In this document: in pieces, positions 8,154-17,487 of the stretch | How positions within the stretch are numbered: position 1 is the first letter of the stretch | Layout of the letters: every line of letters begins with the position of its first letter | DNA from: Palleniella muris | Lineage (GTDB): Bacteria; Bacteroidota; Bacteroidia; Bacteroidales; Bacteroidaceae | Direction: 5' to 3' | DNA length: 64,000 nucleotides | Assembly (NCBI RefSeq): GCF_004792655.1 | Contig: NZ_SRZC01000009.1 | Coordinates: 1-64,000 of the forward strand | Notes under the pieces: model-generated | The model's database searches: none | What the model saw: only the letters and a program-made list of their open reading frames with translations | What the model was told of the DNA's origin: nothing | Made by a program: the position numbers and the translations under genes

Positions 8154-8182
8154 TTGTATGTGAGTAAAAAACAGTACCTTTG
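8154..8182 (+). promoter_or_regulatory. Promoter of a decayed gene
   Basis: TTG (8154-8156), 18 nt, TACCTTTG (8175-8182), 38 nt before the ATG at 8220. It matches the Bacteroidota consensus and now drives only the remnant downstream. Confidence 0.55.
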
Positions 8183-8219
8183 GAAGGTATTATTTTTTAA
8201 CTCCAACTCAATAAGAAAA

Positions 8220-8377
8220 ATGAAAGAGAAAACTACATCATCTTCTTCCTCATGGTCTATAACCTTAAAGGCATGAAACTGCTTCAGAAGGCTGACCGTT
8301 CACAGCTCATGGCACTTCCTTCTGACATCTACATCCTCTGCTATGCTTCCGGCAAGACCGTGAAAGTGATACTGTAA
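8220..8377 (+). pseudogene. Remnant of a secreted protein with a type IX-like C-terminal tail
   Basis: A short frame ending at 8377 encodes VYNLKGMKLL...LPSDIYILCYASGKTVKVIL. This resembles the end of proteins with a type IX secretion sorting tail or a related Prevotella C-terminal domain (VYNLxGxxL, then LPxGIYIL, then a Lys-containing final strand). It has no sensible start of its own: the ATG at 8220, which follows a good promoter, is in a different frame and stops after 18 codons. The simplest reading is a gene that lost its middle by deletion, leaving its promoter, its first codons and its tail. This is inferred from short motifs only. Confidence 0.45.
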
Positions 8378-8418
8378 GGCTTTATCCACTCTGATAATGA
8401 GAGAATAAATGAGATTAC

Positions 8419-8467
8419 AGCTGTCCTGAAACCATAATGTCTATATATATTATGGTTTAGGGCAGCT
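8419..8467 (+). terminator. Long stem-loop after the remnant
   Basis: AGCTGTCCTGAAACCATAAT (8419-8438) pairs almost completely with 8449-8467 around a TA-rich loop. There is no clear T-run right after it, so it is either a terminator or a leftover inverted repeat. Confidence 0.45.
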
Positions 8468-8648
8468 ATAATCATAGCTTTATTGCATCTGTATAATCAT
8501 ATTATCAGGCGTTAGGACAGGTCGGAATGTGAACCGGTGCGGAGCATGAGAAGAGTAAGTGCACCACCATCCTGCTGCCACACCATAAGCCAATCGCTGT
8601 TGTAAGGATTCATTCTTTGCCAAAGCCGATAAGTTTTGATAATTGCAA

Positions 8649-8692
8649 AACCTCCCACCGGCAGCCTGTTGCAAGGCGGTCGGTGGGAGGTT
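8649..8692 (-). terminator. Hairpin terminator of the NfnAB gene
   Basis: AACCTCCCACCG (8649-8660) is fully complementary to 8681-8692. Read on the minus strand it lies 18 nt after the NfnAB stop and is followed by TTTTGC, giving a plausible intrinsic terminator. The 8468-8648 stretch shows nothing else that I can support. Confidence 0.65.
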
Positions 8693-8710
8693 GCGTTTAT
8701 GATTAGTTGG

Positions 8711-11059
8711 TTATTCGCTCAGAGCGGCATCCATGTTCGCCGCTGCACGGCGTCCGTCGCCCATTGCGAGGATGACTGTCGCACCGCCGCGGACGATGTC
8801 GCCGCCGGCATAAAGTCCTTTGTGGGATGACTCCATGTTGTCATTCACGACGATGGTGTTCTTGCGTCCGAGCTCCAAGCCTGCAACAGACTTAGGCACA
8901 AGTGGGTTAGGAGATACTCCGACAGCCACGACGACCTGGTCGGCGTCTATCGTAATGCGCTTGCCGGTGTCAACAGGTGAGCGGCGTCCGGAAGCGTCCG
9001 GCTCTCCGAGTTCCATGACAGCAAGCACCGCCTGCTTTACAGCACCGTTCTCGTCACCTATGTACTCGACAGGATTATGCAGCGTAAGGAAGTTTATTCC
9101 CTCCTCCTTTGCATGCTTCACTTCCTCCAGACGTGCCGGCATCTCAGCTTCCGAACGACGGTAGACGAGAGTCACATCAGCACCGAGACGCTTCGCCGTA
9201 CGGCATGAGTCCATCGCTGTGTTGCCTCCGCCGACAACAAGGACGGACTTCGCAGGGTTGAGCGGTGTGTCCATTGTCGGGTTGGCAGCGTCCATAAGGT
9301 TGACACGTGTGAGATATTCGTTGGACGACATGATGTTCAGGAGGTTCTCTCCGCTGATGTTCATGAAGTTAGGAAGACCCGCACCTGAGCCGACAAAGAT
9401 GCCTTTGAATCCCTGCTGCTCAAGCTCATCGACAGAGATTGTCTTGCCGACAACAGTGTCTGTGTAGAACTTCACACCGAGTTTGCGGAGGTTGTCTATC
9501 TCAAACTCCACGATACTGTTAGGAAGACGGAACTCAGGGATGCCGTATTTCAGCACGCCGCCTATCTCGTGGAGAGCCTCGAAGACATGAACCTCGTAGC
9601 CTTTCTTGACCATATCGCTGGCGAAAGACAGTCCTGAAGGACCGGAACCGACGACAGCCACCTTGATGCCATTGGCAGGTGCGCACTCAGGGAGTGCCGC
9701 CTTGCCGCTCTCGCGCTCATAGTCGGCAGCGAAACGCTCAAGATAGCCGATAGCCACAGCCGGCTCATTCATCTTCAGATGTATACACTTTGACTCACAC
9801 TGCTTCTCCTGCGGGCATACACGTCCACAGACAGCAGGGAGTGCGGAAGTGGATTTCAGCACTTTTGCAGCGGCAAGGAACTCTCCTCGCTCTATGTTCT
9901 TGACGAACGAAGGAATATTGATGCTTACCGGACAGCCCTCCACACACTGCGGTTTCGGACAGTCAAGGCAGCGTTTTGCCTCAATGAGAGCCTGCTCAGG
10001 GGTGAGACCCTTGTTGACCTCCTCCGTGCGGGTTGTGGCACGATAGACAGGGTCAAGCTCAGGCATCGTCACTCGCTCGATGGCGGTGCGCTCCTTCGGC
10101 TTCATCGCCTTGCGCAGTTCCTCACGCCAAGGAGCGTTGCGGTCGGTCAGTTCCGACAGCGGAGCATCGGCAGAGTCAGCATTTTCAGCAGTTGCGGCGA
10201 CAGCCTTGCAGGTCTCCTCAGCGTCATCCTTGTCCGCAAGGTGCTCGGCGAAATGCTCCAGTTCGTCACGCTCGGCATTCTTGAAAGTGCCCATACGCTT
10301 CAGCATCTCGTCCCAATCGACAAGCGCGGCGTCAAATTCAGGACCGTCGATGCACACGAACTTTGTCTTTCCGCCTATTGAAAGGCGGCATGCACCACAC
10401 ATTCCCGTTCCGTCGACCATGATAGTGTTGAGCGACACCTCTGTCGGAATGTCATGCTTCAGGGTGGTCATTGACGCGAACTTCATCATTATTGCAGGAC
10501 CGATGGCTATCGCCTTGTCGATATGCTCCCGGTCTATGAACTTCTCCATGCCCACGGTCACGACACCTTTCTCGCCCTTTGAGCCGTCATCGGTCATTAC
10601 AATCACCTCGTCGGAATATTTCCTTATCTCGTCCTCGAGGATGACAAGCTCGGCTGTGCGTCCCGCAATGACAGACAGCACACGGTTTCCGGCAGCCTTC
10701 AATGCCTTGACGATAGGCAGCAGCGGTGCCGTGCCGACACCTCCGGAAGCACAGAGCACAGTGCCATAGTTCTCGATTCGTGTGGCGTTGCCAAGAGGTC
10801 CGACGATGTCAAGGATAGTGTCGCCGACATTAAGGCGACAGAGCTTCTTGCTTGACAGTCCCACTTCCTGAACCACAAGTGTGATTGTTCCTTTGCTTGT
10901 GTCAGCGTCCGCGATGGTCAGCGGCATGCGCTCACCCTTCTTGTCGACACGTACAATGACAAAATGCCCCGCCTTTCTTGACTTTGCAATCAGCGGTGCC
11001 TCAACCTCGAAAAGGAAAACCTTCTCGGAGAACTGTTCTTTTCTAATGATTTTGTTCAT
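8711..11059 (-). CDS. Fused NfnA/NfnB-type (SudB/SudA) flavin oxidoreductase
   Basis: A 782-aa fusion of the two subunits of the electron-bifurcating NADH-dependent ferredoxin:NADP+ oxidoreductase. Residues 1-260 are the FAD/NAD domain with a [2Fe-2S] site: Asp216 and Cys221, Cys224 and Cys236 (MVDGTGMCGAC...FVC), the Asp plus three Cys pattern known for NfnA. Residues 320-782 are glutamate-synthase-small-subunit-like: two Fe-S motifs (CLDCPKPQCVEGCP and CGRVCPQEKQCESKC), an FAD site (VVGSGPSGLSFA) and an NADP site (VVGGGNTAMD). The expected role is to balance NADH, NADPH and ferredoxin in an anaerobe. It is often annotated as DHOD electron transfer subunit/glutamate synthase. The 98-bp gap upstream shows no clear promoter. 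Confidence 0.9.
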   Translation of the reverse strand: MNKIIRKEQFSEKVFLFEVEAPLIAKSRKAGHFVIVRVDKKGERMPLTIADADTSKGTITLVVQEVGLSSKKLCRLNVGDTILDIVGPLGNATRIENYGTVLCASGGVGTAPLLPIVKALKAAGNRVLSVIAGRTAELVILEDEIRKYSDEVIVMTDDGSKGEKGVVTVGMEKFIDREHIDKAIAIGPAIMMKFASMTTLKHDIPTEVSLNTIMVDGTGMCGACRLSIGGKTKFVCIDGPEFDAALVDWDEMLKRMGTFKNAERDELEHFAEHLADKDDAEETCKAVAATAENADSADAPLSELTDRNAPWREELRKAMKPKERTAIERVTMPELDPVYRATTRTEEVNKGLTPEQALIEAKRCLDCPKPQCVEGCPVSINIPSFVKNIERGEFLAAAKVLKSTSALPAVCGRVCPQEKQCESKCIHLKMNEPAVAIGYLERFAADYERESGKAALPECAPANGIKVAVVGSGPSGLSFASDMVKKGYEVHVFEALHEIGGVLKYGIPEFRLPNSIVEFEIDNLRKLGVKFYTDTVVGKTISVDELEQQGFKGIFVGSGAGLPNFMNISGENLLNIMSSNEYLTRVNLMDAANPTMDTPLNPAKSVLVVGGGNTAMDSCRTAKRLGADVTLVYRRSEAEMPARLEEVKHAKEEGINFLTLHNPVEYIGDENGAVKQAVLAVMELGEPDASGRRSPVDTGKRITIDADQVVVAVGVSPNPLVPKSVAGLELGRKNTIVVNDNMESSHKGLYAGGDIVRGGATVILAMGDGRRAAANMDAALSE

Positions 11060-11156
11060 GTTATAGTGGTGTTTTTAAGTAACTATTGTAAATTATTTTA
11101 CATTTAAGTTATGTTTGTACTAAAACTAATTTCCAACAGTTACTTGTTTATCTTAA

Positions 11157-12164
11157 TTACAGATATTTCCCGACTTTCCCGACAATCTCCTCCGGCTTTA
11201 TGCTGTTCAGGCAGGCATAATCGCCACGCAGGCAAGGCTTGTTGCCGTAGATGCTGCACGGGCGGCACGGCAGTTCCGCCTGCACAATGTCATCCTTGCT
11301 CTGTCCCCAGCCCATGAAGCCCGTGAACGGATGCGTCGCTCCCCAGATGCTTACGACCGGTGTGCCGACAAGGGATGCGAGATGCATGTTGCCCGAATCC
11401 ATTGTCACCATGCACTTCATGCGCTTCATCACGGCAAGCTCATCGCCCATGTCACGGCAGAACTCCCCGGCATACAGCACATTGTCATACATGCTTTGCC
11501 ATGTGCTGAACTGCGCTTTGTCCCTCGGTCCGCCGCCGAAGAGGTAGATGCTGAGGTCGGGATGCTGCCTTTTCAGCAGTCTGATGACCGTCTCCATCTT
11601 GTCCACAGGGTAGATTTTGCCGTCATGGGCGGCAAAAGGAGCTATGCCGACAGCCTTTTCCGGGATTCCGACAGGCGGCTCTTTCGGTGACAGAGGCGCT
11701 TCCTTTGGAATCTCGAAATCCAGTCCCAGCCGGCTGAACACTGCCTTGTATTTCTCGAAGGAAGTGGCCTGCTGCATTAGGATTTTATCCTCCCGGCGTG
11801 TTATTTCCTTCCTTGCGGCGCGGTTCTTGTCGATATAAGATACAGGGATGCCCGCCATGCGGAAACGCAGACGGGCATATTTTGTGCGCAGGACATCATG
11901 CAAGTCTGCCACCATGTCCGGTTTCAGTGCACGGAGGTCATGATAGACATGCCTCAGTCCGCCGATACCTTTGTAGCGGCTGTCTTTCAGGTTCATCCCC
12001 ACAAATTCCACATTCGGTGCAAGTCCCTCGTAGAACGCCTTGGCAAACGGACGGCTGACCATGATGATGTGTATGTCCGGGTGTGCCATGGCAAGAGCCT
12101 TGACTACAGGCACTGTCATGGCGACATCGCCGATGGCAGAGAATCTTATGCAGAGTAGTTTCAT
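11157..12164 (-). CDS. Glycosyltransferase family 9 (heptosyltransferase-like)
   Basis: A 335-aa GT9 protein, the ADP-heptose:LPS heptosyltransferase family, acting at the cytoplasmic side of the inner membrane in LPS core assembly. The start at 12164 was chosen because MKLLCIRFSAIGDVAMTVPV is the typical GT9 N-terminus; a longer frame upstream has no conserved sequence. The C-terminal nucleotide-sugar motif TMDSGNMHLASLVGTPVVSIW is present. A run of Cys residues near the end (CRPCSIYGNKPCLRGDYAC) is common in this subgroup. It follows the DUF4254 gene by 97 bp in the same direction. The actual sugar is not known. Confidence 0.85.
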   Translation of the reverse strand: MKLLCIRFSAIGDVAMTVPVVKALAMAHPDIHIIMVSRPFAKAFYEGLAPNVEFVGMNLKDSRYKGIGGLRHVYHDLRALKPDMVADLHDVLRTKYARLRFRMAGIPVSYIDKNRAARKEITRREDKILMQQATSFEKYKAVFSRLGLDFEIPKEAPLSPKEPPVGIPEKAVGIAPFAAHDGKIYPVDKMETVIRLLKRQHPDLSIYLFGGGPRDKAQFSTWQSMYDNVLYAGEFCRDMGDELAVMKRMKCMVTMDSGNMHLASLVGTPVVSIWGATHPFTGFMGWGQSKDDIVQAELPCRPCSIYGNKPCLRGDYACLNSIKPEEIVGKVGKYL

Positions 12165-12261
12165 TAAGTTGGTTGCGGGTCGGAGAGGTGGGGCGTGGGG
12201 ATTCCGGCTTGATGTAACATGATGCATCAAGCCATAATCCGCGCCCTACTCCTCCGGGTGC

Positions 12262-12864
12262 TTATTTCTTGTAAAGGACAGGGTTTGTTGTTGGGTCGTT
12301 GTACATCTTCATCTGTCGGTAGACCTTCATGTACTTGCGTCCTGCCTCGATGTCGGCGAGGAGCTGGTCGATGGCAGTAGGGAGGTCGACGTTCTGTTCG
12401 AGCAGTACATCGAGCTTCGCCTTGCATTTTGCCTTGTGTTCCGATTGCGCATCGTCGCGCTCCACCTGTTCCTTCATGTGGTAAATCTTCAGTTGCAGGA
12501 TAGAGAGGCGGTCAATCGCCCATGCCGGCGACTCTGTGTTGATTGTCGCGCCGTCAAGGATTTCCACGTCGGCGTACAGCTTCAGGAAATAAGAGTCTAT
12601 CTGTTCCACAAGGTCAGTGCGGTCCTGGTTCGACTTGTCGATGCGCCTTTTCAGCACGACAGCCTCTTCCGGAGCAATCTGCGGGTCACGGATGATGTCC
12701 TCAAAGTGCCACTGCACGGTGTCTATCCAGCACTTCAGGTACAGCCGGTTCTCTATTGTTCCTTCTTCGTAAGGGTTGTTTATCGGGGTGTCGACGTTAT
12801 CTTTCACATGGTAATCGGCGATAGCGCGATTGAAGATGTTGATGGCGTTTTCAGTAAAACTCAT
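12262..12864 (-). CDS. DUF4254 protein
   Basis: A 200-aa soluble, mostly helical protein with no signal peptide or membrane segment, matching the DUF4254 family of Bacteroidota (SPAWAIDRLSILQLKIYHM in the middle is the most family-like stretch). Function is unknown. In many genomes it sits next to an LPS-type glycosyltransferase, as here with GT9. It has its own promoter in a 129-bp gap shared with the divergent OPT transporter. Confidence 0.8.
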   Translation of the reverse strand: MSFTENAINIFNRAIADYHVKDNVDTPINNPYEEGTIENRLYLKCWIDTVQWHFEDIIRDPQIAPEEAVVLKRRIDKSNQDRTDLVEQIDSYFLKLYADVEILDGATINTESPAWAIDRLSILQLKIYHMKEQVERDDAQSEHKAKCKAKLDVLLEQNVDLPTAIDQLLADIEAGRKYMKVYRQMKMYNDPTTNPVLYKK

Positions 12865-12892
12865 AGCCTTGTAGTTTGATTATTATCTTTTG

Positions 12893-12923
12893 CAAAGGTA
12901 GTCATTTTTAATGATTTGTCAAA
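12893..12923 (-). promoter_or_regulatory. Promoter of the DUF4254-GT9 operon
   Basis: On the minus strand TTTG (12920-12923), 19 nt, TACCTTTG (12893-12900). It matches both promoter elements of this phylum exactly. Confidence 0.75.
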
Positions 12924-12963
12924 ATAAAAAGGAGCTTTATTCGGCATTCTCAAGAAAAATGAG

Positions 12964-12971
12964 TAATTTTG
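12964..12971 (+). promoter_or_regulatory. -7 element of the OPT transporter promoter
   Basis: TAATTTTG, 22 nt before the ATG at 12994. The -33 element is weak (TTCG about 20 nt upstream). The transcript leader would be short. Confidence 0.55.
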
Positions 12972-12993
12972 CACTCTGATTTAATAATATATT

Positions 12994-14967
12994 ATGGCAA
13001 AACTACCAGAAAATGCCTTCCGCGAGCTGAAGGAGGGTGAAAATTACGAGCCGGTGCTCTCTCCCAAGGAGAGCCATCCGGAGGTCAATATGTGGTCCGT
13101 ATGTTGGGGATTGCTCATGGCGGTTGTGTTCTCCGCCGCGGCAGCGTTCCTCGGTCTGAAGGTGGGACAGGTGTTTGAGGCAGCCATCCCTATCGCCATC
13201 ATCGCCGTTGGAGTGTCCTCTGCCACAAAGCGCAGCAAGGCTTTGGGCGAGAATGTCATCATCCAGAGCATCGGAGCATGTTCGGGAGTCATCGTGGCGG
13301 GAGCGATTTTCACGCTTCCTGCTCTATATATCATCCAGGCGAAGTATCCGGAGGTGACGGTGAGCTTCATCCAAGTGTTCCTCTCCTCCCTTCTCGGCGG
13401 CATCCTCGGCATACTTTTCCTCATCCCGTTCCGCAAGTTCTTTGTCAAGGAGCAGCATGGAAAGTACCCTTTCCCTGAGGCTACGGCTACGGCACAGGTG
13501 CTTGTCAGCGGTGAGGAAGGTGGCGGTCAGGCGAAGACTTTGCTCACTGCCGGCGCGATAGGCGGCATCTATGACTTCCTCGTCTCCACGTTCGGCACAT
13601 GGGCGGAAGCGTTCTCCACACGTGCCATCCCTTACGGCGCGGCTCTTGCGGAGAAGGCAAAACTGGTGTTCAGCATAAACACCAGTGCTGCGGTTCTCGG
13701 ACTCGGCTACATCGTGGGCTTGAAGTATGCGGCGATAATCTGTGCCGGTTCGGCGGTAGTATGGTTCGGTCTTGTGCCGCTTATGCCTTTCCTTGGCGAC
13801 GAGACGCTGCAGATGCTCAACCCGACATTCGACCTTGCCGCCCTCGGCAGTGTCACGGACATGTCACCGGAGCTGATTTTCAGCACTTTCGCCCGCCACA
13901 TCGGTATCGGAGGCATCGCCATGGCAGGCTTGATAGGCATTGTGAAGCAGTGGGGAATCATACGCAGCGCGATAGGACTTGCGAGCCGTGAGCTGAAAGG
14001 TTCGGGCGCAACAACCGGCAAGGTGGAGCGCACACAGCAGGACATCTCCATGAAAATCATTGCCGTGGGAGTCATTGTGGCTCTTGTGGCGACATTCATC
14101 TTCTTCTATGTCGGCGTGGTTGACTTCAACCTCATGCACGCTGTTGTCGGCATTCTCGTCATCGGCGTCATAGCGTTCCTGTTCACCACCGTGGCAGCCA
14201 ATGCCATTGCCATTGTCGGAACGAACCCTGTTTCTGGCATGACCCTCATGACCCTTATCCTCGCTTCCGTCATTATGGTTGCCGTAGGGCTTAAAGGCTC
14301 TGCCGGAATGGTGGCGGCACTGGTCATGGGCGGTGTTGTCTGCACGGCATTGTCCACGGCAGGCGGCTTTGTGACCGACCTCAAGATAGGCTATTGGCTT
14401 GGCACAACACCTAAGAACCAGGAGATGTGGAAGTTCCTCGGAGTGCTTGTAAGTGCTGCCACAGTGGGAGGAGTGATGATTGTCCTGAACAAGACTTTCG
14501 GCTTTGTGGGCGAGAATGCCCTTGTCGCTCCGCAGGCAAACGCCATGGCAGCGGTGATAGAGCCACTGATGTCAGGCACGGGTGCGCCATGGCTGCTGTA
14601 CGGAATCGGTGCGCTGTTGGCGTTGGTTCTCAACTATGCCGGTGTCCCTGCCCTCGCCTTCGCCCTCGGTATGTTCATCCCTATGGAACTTAACGCCCCG
14701 CTTGTCGTGGGTGGCGCGATAAACTGGTTTGTCACAACACGCAGCAAGGACAAGGCTGTCAACGAGGCACGTGGCGAGAAAGGCACGCTCATCGCCAGCG
14801 GTCTCATCGCCGGCGGAGCGTTGATGGGCGTTGTTTCGGCGTTCATCCGCTTCCTCGAGTATGACTTTGTGAACACCGTATGGCTTGAGAATCCGATGTC
14901 AGAGGTGGCAAGTCTCGCGGTGTATGTCCTCCTCATAGCATACTTCGTTAAGGCAACGAAAAAGTAA
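12994..14967 (+). CDS. OPT-family oligopeptide transporter
   Basis: A 657-aa inner-membrane transporter with about 15 hydrophobic segments. It fits the bacterial branch of the OPT superfamily: an N-terminal SVCWGLLMAVVFSAAAAFLG helix, then KYPFPEATATAQVLVSGEEGGGQAK (the conserved Pro-Glu loop), then TTVAANAIAIVGTNPVSGMTL in the second half. Members take up short peptides or metal chelates with protons; the substrate cannot be told from sequence. It has its own promoter. A 22-bp repeat array starts 19 bp after its stop. Confidence 0.9.
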   Translation: MAKLPENAFRELKEGENYEPVLSPKESHPEVNMWSVCWGLLMAVVFSAAAAFLGLKVGQVFEAAIPIAIIAVGVSSATKRSKALGENVIIQSIGACSGVIVAGAIFTLPALYIIQAKYPEVTVSFIQVFLSSLLGGILGILFLIPFRKFFVKEQHGKYPFPEATATAQVLVSGEEGGGQAKTLLTAGAIGGIYDFLVSTFGTWAEAFSTRAIPYGAALAEKAKLVFSINTSAAVLGLGYIVGLKYAAIICAGSAVVWFGLVPLMPFLGDETLQMLNPTFDLAALGSVTDMSPELIFSTFARHIGIGGIAMAGLIGIVKQWGIIRSAIGLASRELKGSGATTGKVERTQQDISMKIIAVGVIVALVATFIFFYVGVVDFNLMHAVVGILVIGVIAFLFTTVAANAIAIVGTNPVSGMTLMTLILASVIMVAVGLKGSAGMVAALVMGGVVCTALSTAGGFVTDLKIGYWLGTTPKNQEMWKFLGVLVSAATVGGVMIVLNKTFGFVGENALVAPQANAMAAVIEPLMSGTGAPWLLYGIGALLALVLNYAGVPALAFALGMFIPMELNAPLVVGGAINWFVTTRSKDKAVNEARGEKGTLIASGLIAGGALMGVVSAFIRFLEYDFVNTVWLENPMSEVASLAVYVLLIAYFVKATKK

Positions 14968-14986
14968 GGGTTGGCATGCACACGGC

Positions 14987-15075
14987 AAAGTGTAACCTTT
15001 TACCACATGAAAGGTTACTTTCCGCCATGTCAAAGGCTACACTTTGCATAGTAAAAGCTAACCTTTGATAACTCT
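14987..15075. repeat. Family B array of 22-bp units, between OPT and metK
   Basis: Four units: 14987-15009 (23 bp), then 15010-15031, 15032-15053 and 15054-15075 (22 bp each). Each begins AAAG and has a GTTAC/GTAAC-like centre followed by CTTT. No known SAM riboswitch could be recognised in the same gap, so this array is the main content of the metK leader region. Confidence 0.85.
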
Positions 15076-15134
15076 TTAAAATACAAGATGTTACATAAAG
15101 TGTAATTAATAACGAACAAAACGAAAACAGATAT

Positions 15135-16388
15135 ATGTACCTTTTCACATCAGAATCAGTATCGGAAGGGCATCCTGACAAGGTTGCCGACCAGATAAGC
15201 GATGCCCTCCTTGACCAGTTTCTCGCCTACGACGAGAAGTCCCACTGCGCCATAGAGACATTTGTCACCACCGGACAGGTGGTCATCATGGGCGAGGTCT
15301 CCTCCCGTGAATATGTTGATTTGCAGACCATTGCCCGCCGAACAATCAACAGAATCGGCTATACGAAGTCCGAATATCAGTTTGACGGCAACTCCTGCGG
15401 CATCATGACCGCCATCCATGAGCAGTCGGGCGACATCAACCAGGGTGTCTCCCGTGCCGAGGAGGACGAGCAGGGAGCAGGCGACCAGGGCATGATGTTC
15501 GGCTATGCCACCACGGAGACCGACCGCTATATCCCTGTCTCACTGGACATTGCCCACCTCATCATGAAGACCCTTGCCGAAATCCGCAAGGAAGGCAGGG
15601 AAATGCTGTACCTCCGCCCGGACTCAAAGTCGCAGGTTACGGTGGAATACAGTGACGAGGGTGTGCCACAGCGCATAGACACCATTGTCGTTTCCACACA
15701 GCACGACGACTTTGACGAGGACGAGGCGATGCTCGCAAAGATACGCGAGGACGTGCTCAACATCCTCATGCCACGCGTGAAGGCACAGCTCAGAAGCGAC
15801 AAGATGCTGGCGTTGTTCAACGACGACATCAAGTATTTCGTCAATCCTACGGGCAAGTTTGTCATCGGAGGACCTCACGGCGACACCGGACTCACAGGGC
15901 GCAAAATCATTGTCGACACTTACGGCGGCAAGGGAGCGCACGGCGGCGGAGCCTTTTCCGGCAAAGACCCTTCCAAGGTTGACCGTTCTGCGGCATACGC
16001 TGCGCGCCACATCGCCAAGAACATGGTGGCCGCCGGTGTTGCCGACGAGATGCTTGTGCAGCTCGCTTATGCCATCGGCGTGGCACAGCCTGTCAGCATT
16101 TATGTTGACACCTACGGCAAGAGCAACGTGAAGATGACGGACGGTGAGATAGCAGAGAAGATACGCCAAATGTTCGACCTCCGCCCGAAGGCAATTGAGC
16201 GTGCGCTGAAGCTCCGCCAGCCTATCTACAGCGAGACAGCCGCCTACGGTCATGTGGGCCGTGAGAGCAAGGTTGTCAGGAAGACATTCACCTCACTCTA
16301 CCACGACACGAAAGAGGTGGAGGTGGAGCTGTTCACATGGGAGAAACTTGACCGTGTGGAGGAGATAAAGAAAGCGTTTGGACTTTAA
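15135..16388 (+). CDS. metK: S-adenosylmethionine synthetase
   Basis: Cytosolic enzyme making S-adenosylmethionine from methionine and ATP. It is 417 aa. Family motifs are [19 protein letters not shown] (ATP-binding His and Asp), [12 protein letters not shown] (active-site loop region), and [19 protein letters not shown] (phosphate-binding Lys and Asp). The C-terminal part has the VDTYG and [10 protein letters not shown] segments. The start at 15135 gives the conserved N-terminus [10 protein letters not shown] 9-bp repeat tract begins 12 nt after the stop. Confidence 0.97.
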   Translation: MYLFTSESVSEGHPDKVADQISDALLDQFLAYDEKSHCAIETFVTTGQVVIMGEVSSREYVDLQTIARRTINRIGYTKSEYQFDGNSCGIMTAIHEQSGDINQGVSRAEEDEQGAGDQGMMFGYATTETDRYIPVSLDIAHLIMKTLAEIRKEGREMLYLRPDSKSQVTVEYSDEGVPQRIDTIVVSTQHDDFDEDEAMLAKIREDVLNILMPRVKAQLRSDKMLALFNDDIKYFVNPTGKFVIGGPHGDTGLTGRKIIVDTYGGKGAHGGGAFSGKDPSKVDRSAAYAARHIAKNMVAAGVADEMLVQLAYAIGVAQPVSIYVDTYGKSNVKMTDGEIAEKIRQMFDLRPKAIERALKLRQPIYSETAAYGHVGRESKVVRKTFTSLYHDTKEVEVELFTWEKLDRVEEIKKAFGL

Positions 16389-16400
16389 TTAATGGTTTAG

Positions 16401-16499
16401 GTCAGTATTGTCATTATTGGCAGTTATGTCAGTACTGACCGGACAATACTGTCAATAATGACAACTCTGACAATATTGACAAAACTGTCATTACTGACC
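16401..16499 (+). repeat. Family A tract, longest copy: 11 exact 9-bp units before the DUF4271 gene
   Basis: Eleven units with no phase slip: GTCAGTATT, GTCATTATT, GGCAGTTAT, GTCAGTACT, GACCGGACA, ATACTGTCA, ATAATGACA, ACTCTGACA, ATATTGACA, AAACTGTCA, TTACTGACC. The first four carry the core as GTCA at the start; the later ones carry TGTCA or TGACA at the end. This gives the tract a rough two-fold symmetry about 16437-16445. Confidence 0.9.
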
Positions 16500-16525
16500 A
16501 AAGAAAAACAACCCCTCAACAACCC

Positions 16526-17482
16526 TTGCTTCAGGAAACGGATTCCATACAGAAAGCTGTCGAGACGGTGCCCGCGACCTTGTCGCCAGACTCCGTCGAG
16601 AAAGAGCAGATTCCCGACTTCACCTCCAAGAAAAGCCACTGGGAGGTGAAGGTGGACTCTGTCCTCATGCCTGATGCCGGTGAGGAAGTGAAGGCAGAGG
16701 TGAAGCCGCTGCCGAAATACTACAAGGAGTCTTTCTTTGCAAAGGACTCCCTTCTGCACAGCGAGATTCACGGCGGACGCTACGGCATCCCGGGCGACCC
16801 GGTGCCTTACACCATACAGAGGGACGATGTGCTCACCCCGGTGCTCATCTTCCTCGTCTTCCTGCTGATGTTCTCCGCAAAGCGTTCATGGAAGACTTTC
16901 CGCATGCAGGCAAAGCATTTCTTCCATGACTTCCGCAAAGGCTCTATCATGGAGAAGGAGTCCATCTCCGGCACTGTCTACCTTTTCTTTGCCGGAGTGT
17001 ACACCATGGTGATTCTCTCGCTCCTGTTCTACTTCTACGCCAAGGCATATGTCGCGGAGGTGTATGTGACGCTCAGCGAGTACACCCTCATGGGGTTCTT
17101 CTTCGCCAGTGTGCTAAGCATGTGGGGATTGGAGACAGCACTGCAGCAGTTTGCCAATTATGTCTTCTTCACCCCCCGCGACCGCTCGTTGTGGACGGCG
17201 GTGAAGATGATGTCGACGGCATGGCTCGGCATCCTGCTGACCCCCGTGTTCCTCCTCCTCGCCTACTTCAAGCTCAACGAGGGAAACGCACTTATATACG
17301 CGCTGATTGTCATTATATTTGTCAAATTATTGCTGTTTTATAAGTGCTTTCTCATATTTTTCAAGAAAAGAGGTGCATTTCTGCAGATTTTTTTGTACTT
17401 TTGCACACTTGAAATTGTGCCGCCATTGATATTGTGGGGTATTTTGGTAACTATAGCCAACTATCTGAAAGTAAATTATTAA
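16526..17482 (+). CDS. DUF4271 membrane protein
   Basis: A 318-aa protein matching the DUF4271 family of Bacteroidota. A soluble, acidic N-terminal region of about 100 residues is followed by about six transmembrane segments (first LTPVLIFLVFLLMF, last EIVPPLILWGILVTI). Function is unknown. The start is uncertain: there is no ATG in frame, TTG at 16526 is the best candidate, and the frame stays open upstream through the 9-bp repeat. It is 5 nt ahead of hemD and heads a hemD-rnpA-yidD-tyrS gene order that, from memory, is typical of the Bacteroidales. Confidence 0.8.
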   Translation: MLQETDSIQKAVETVPATLSPDSVEKEQIPDFTSKKSHWEVKVDSVLMPDAGEEVKAEVKPLPKYYKESFFAKDSLLHSEIHGGRYGIPGDPVPYTIQRDDVLTPVLIFLVFLLMFSAKRSWKTFRMQAKHFFHDFRKGSIMEKESISGTVYLFFAGVYTMVILSLLFYFYAKAYVAEVYVTLSEYTLMGFFFASVLSMWGLETALQQFANYVFFTPRDRSLWTAVKMMSTAWLGILLTPVFLLLAYFKLNEGNALIYALIVIIFVKLLLFYKCFLIFFKKRGAFLQIFLYFCTLEIVPPLILWGILVTIANYLKVNY

Positions 17483-17487
17483 CTTAG

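Noticed and set aside
14968..15134. SAM riboswitch before metK
   Set aside because: I could not find the pairing pattern of the SAM-I, SAM-II or SAM/SAH classes; the gap is occupied by the family B array.
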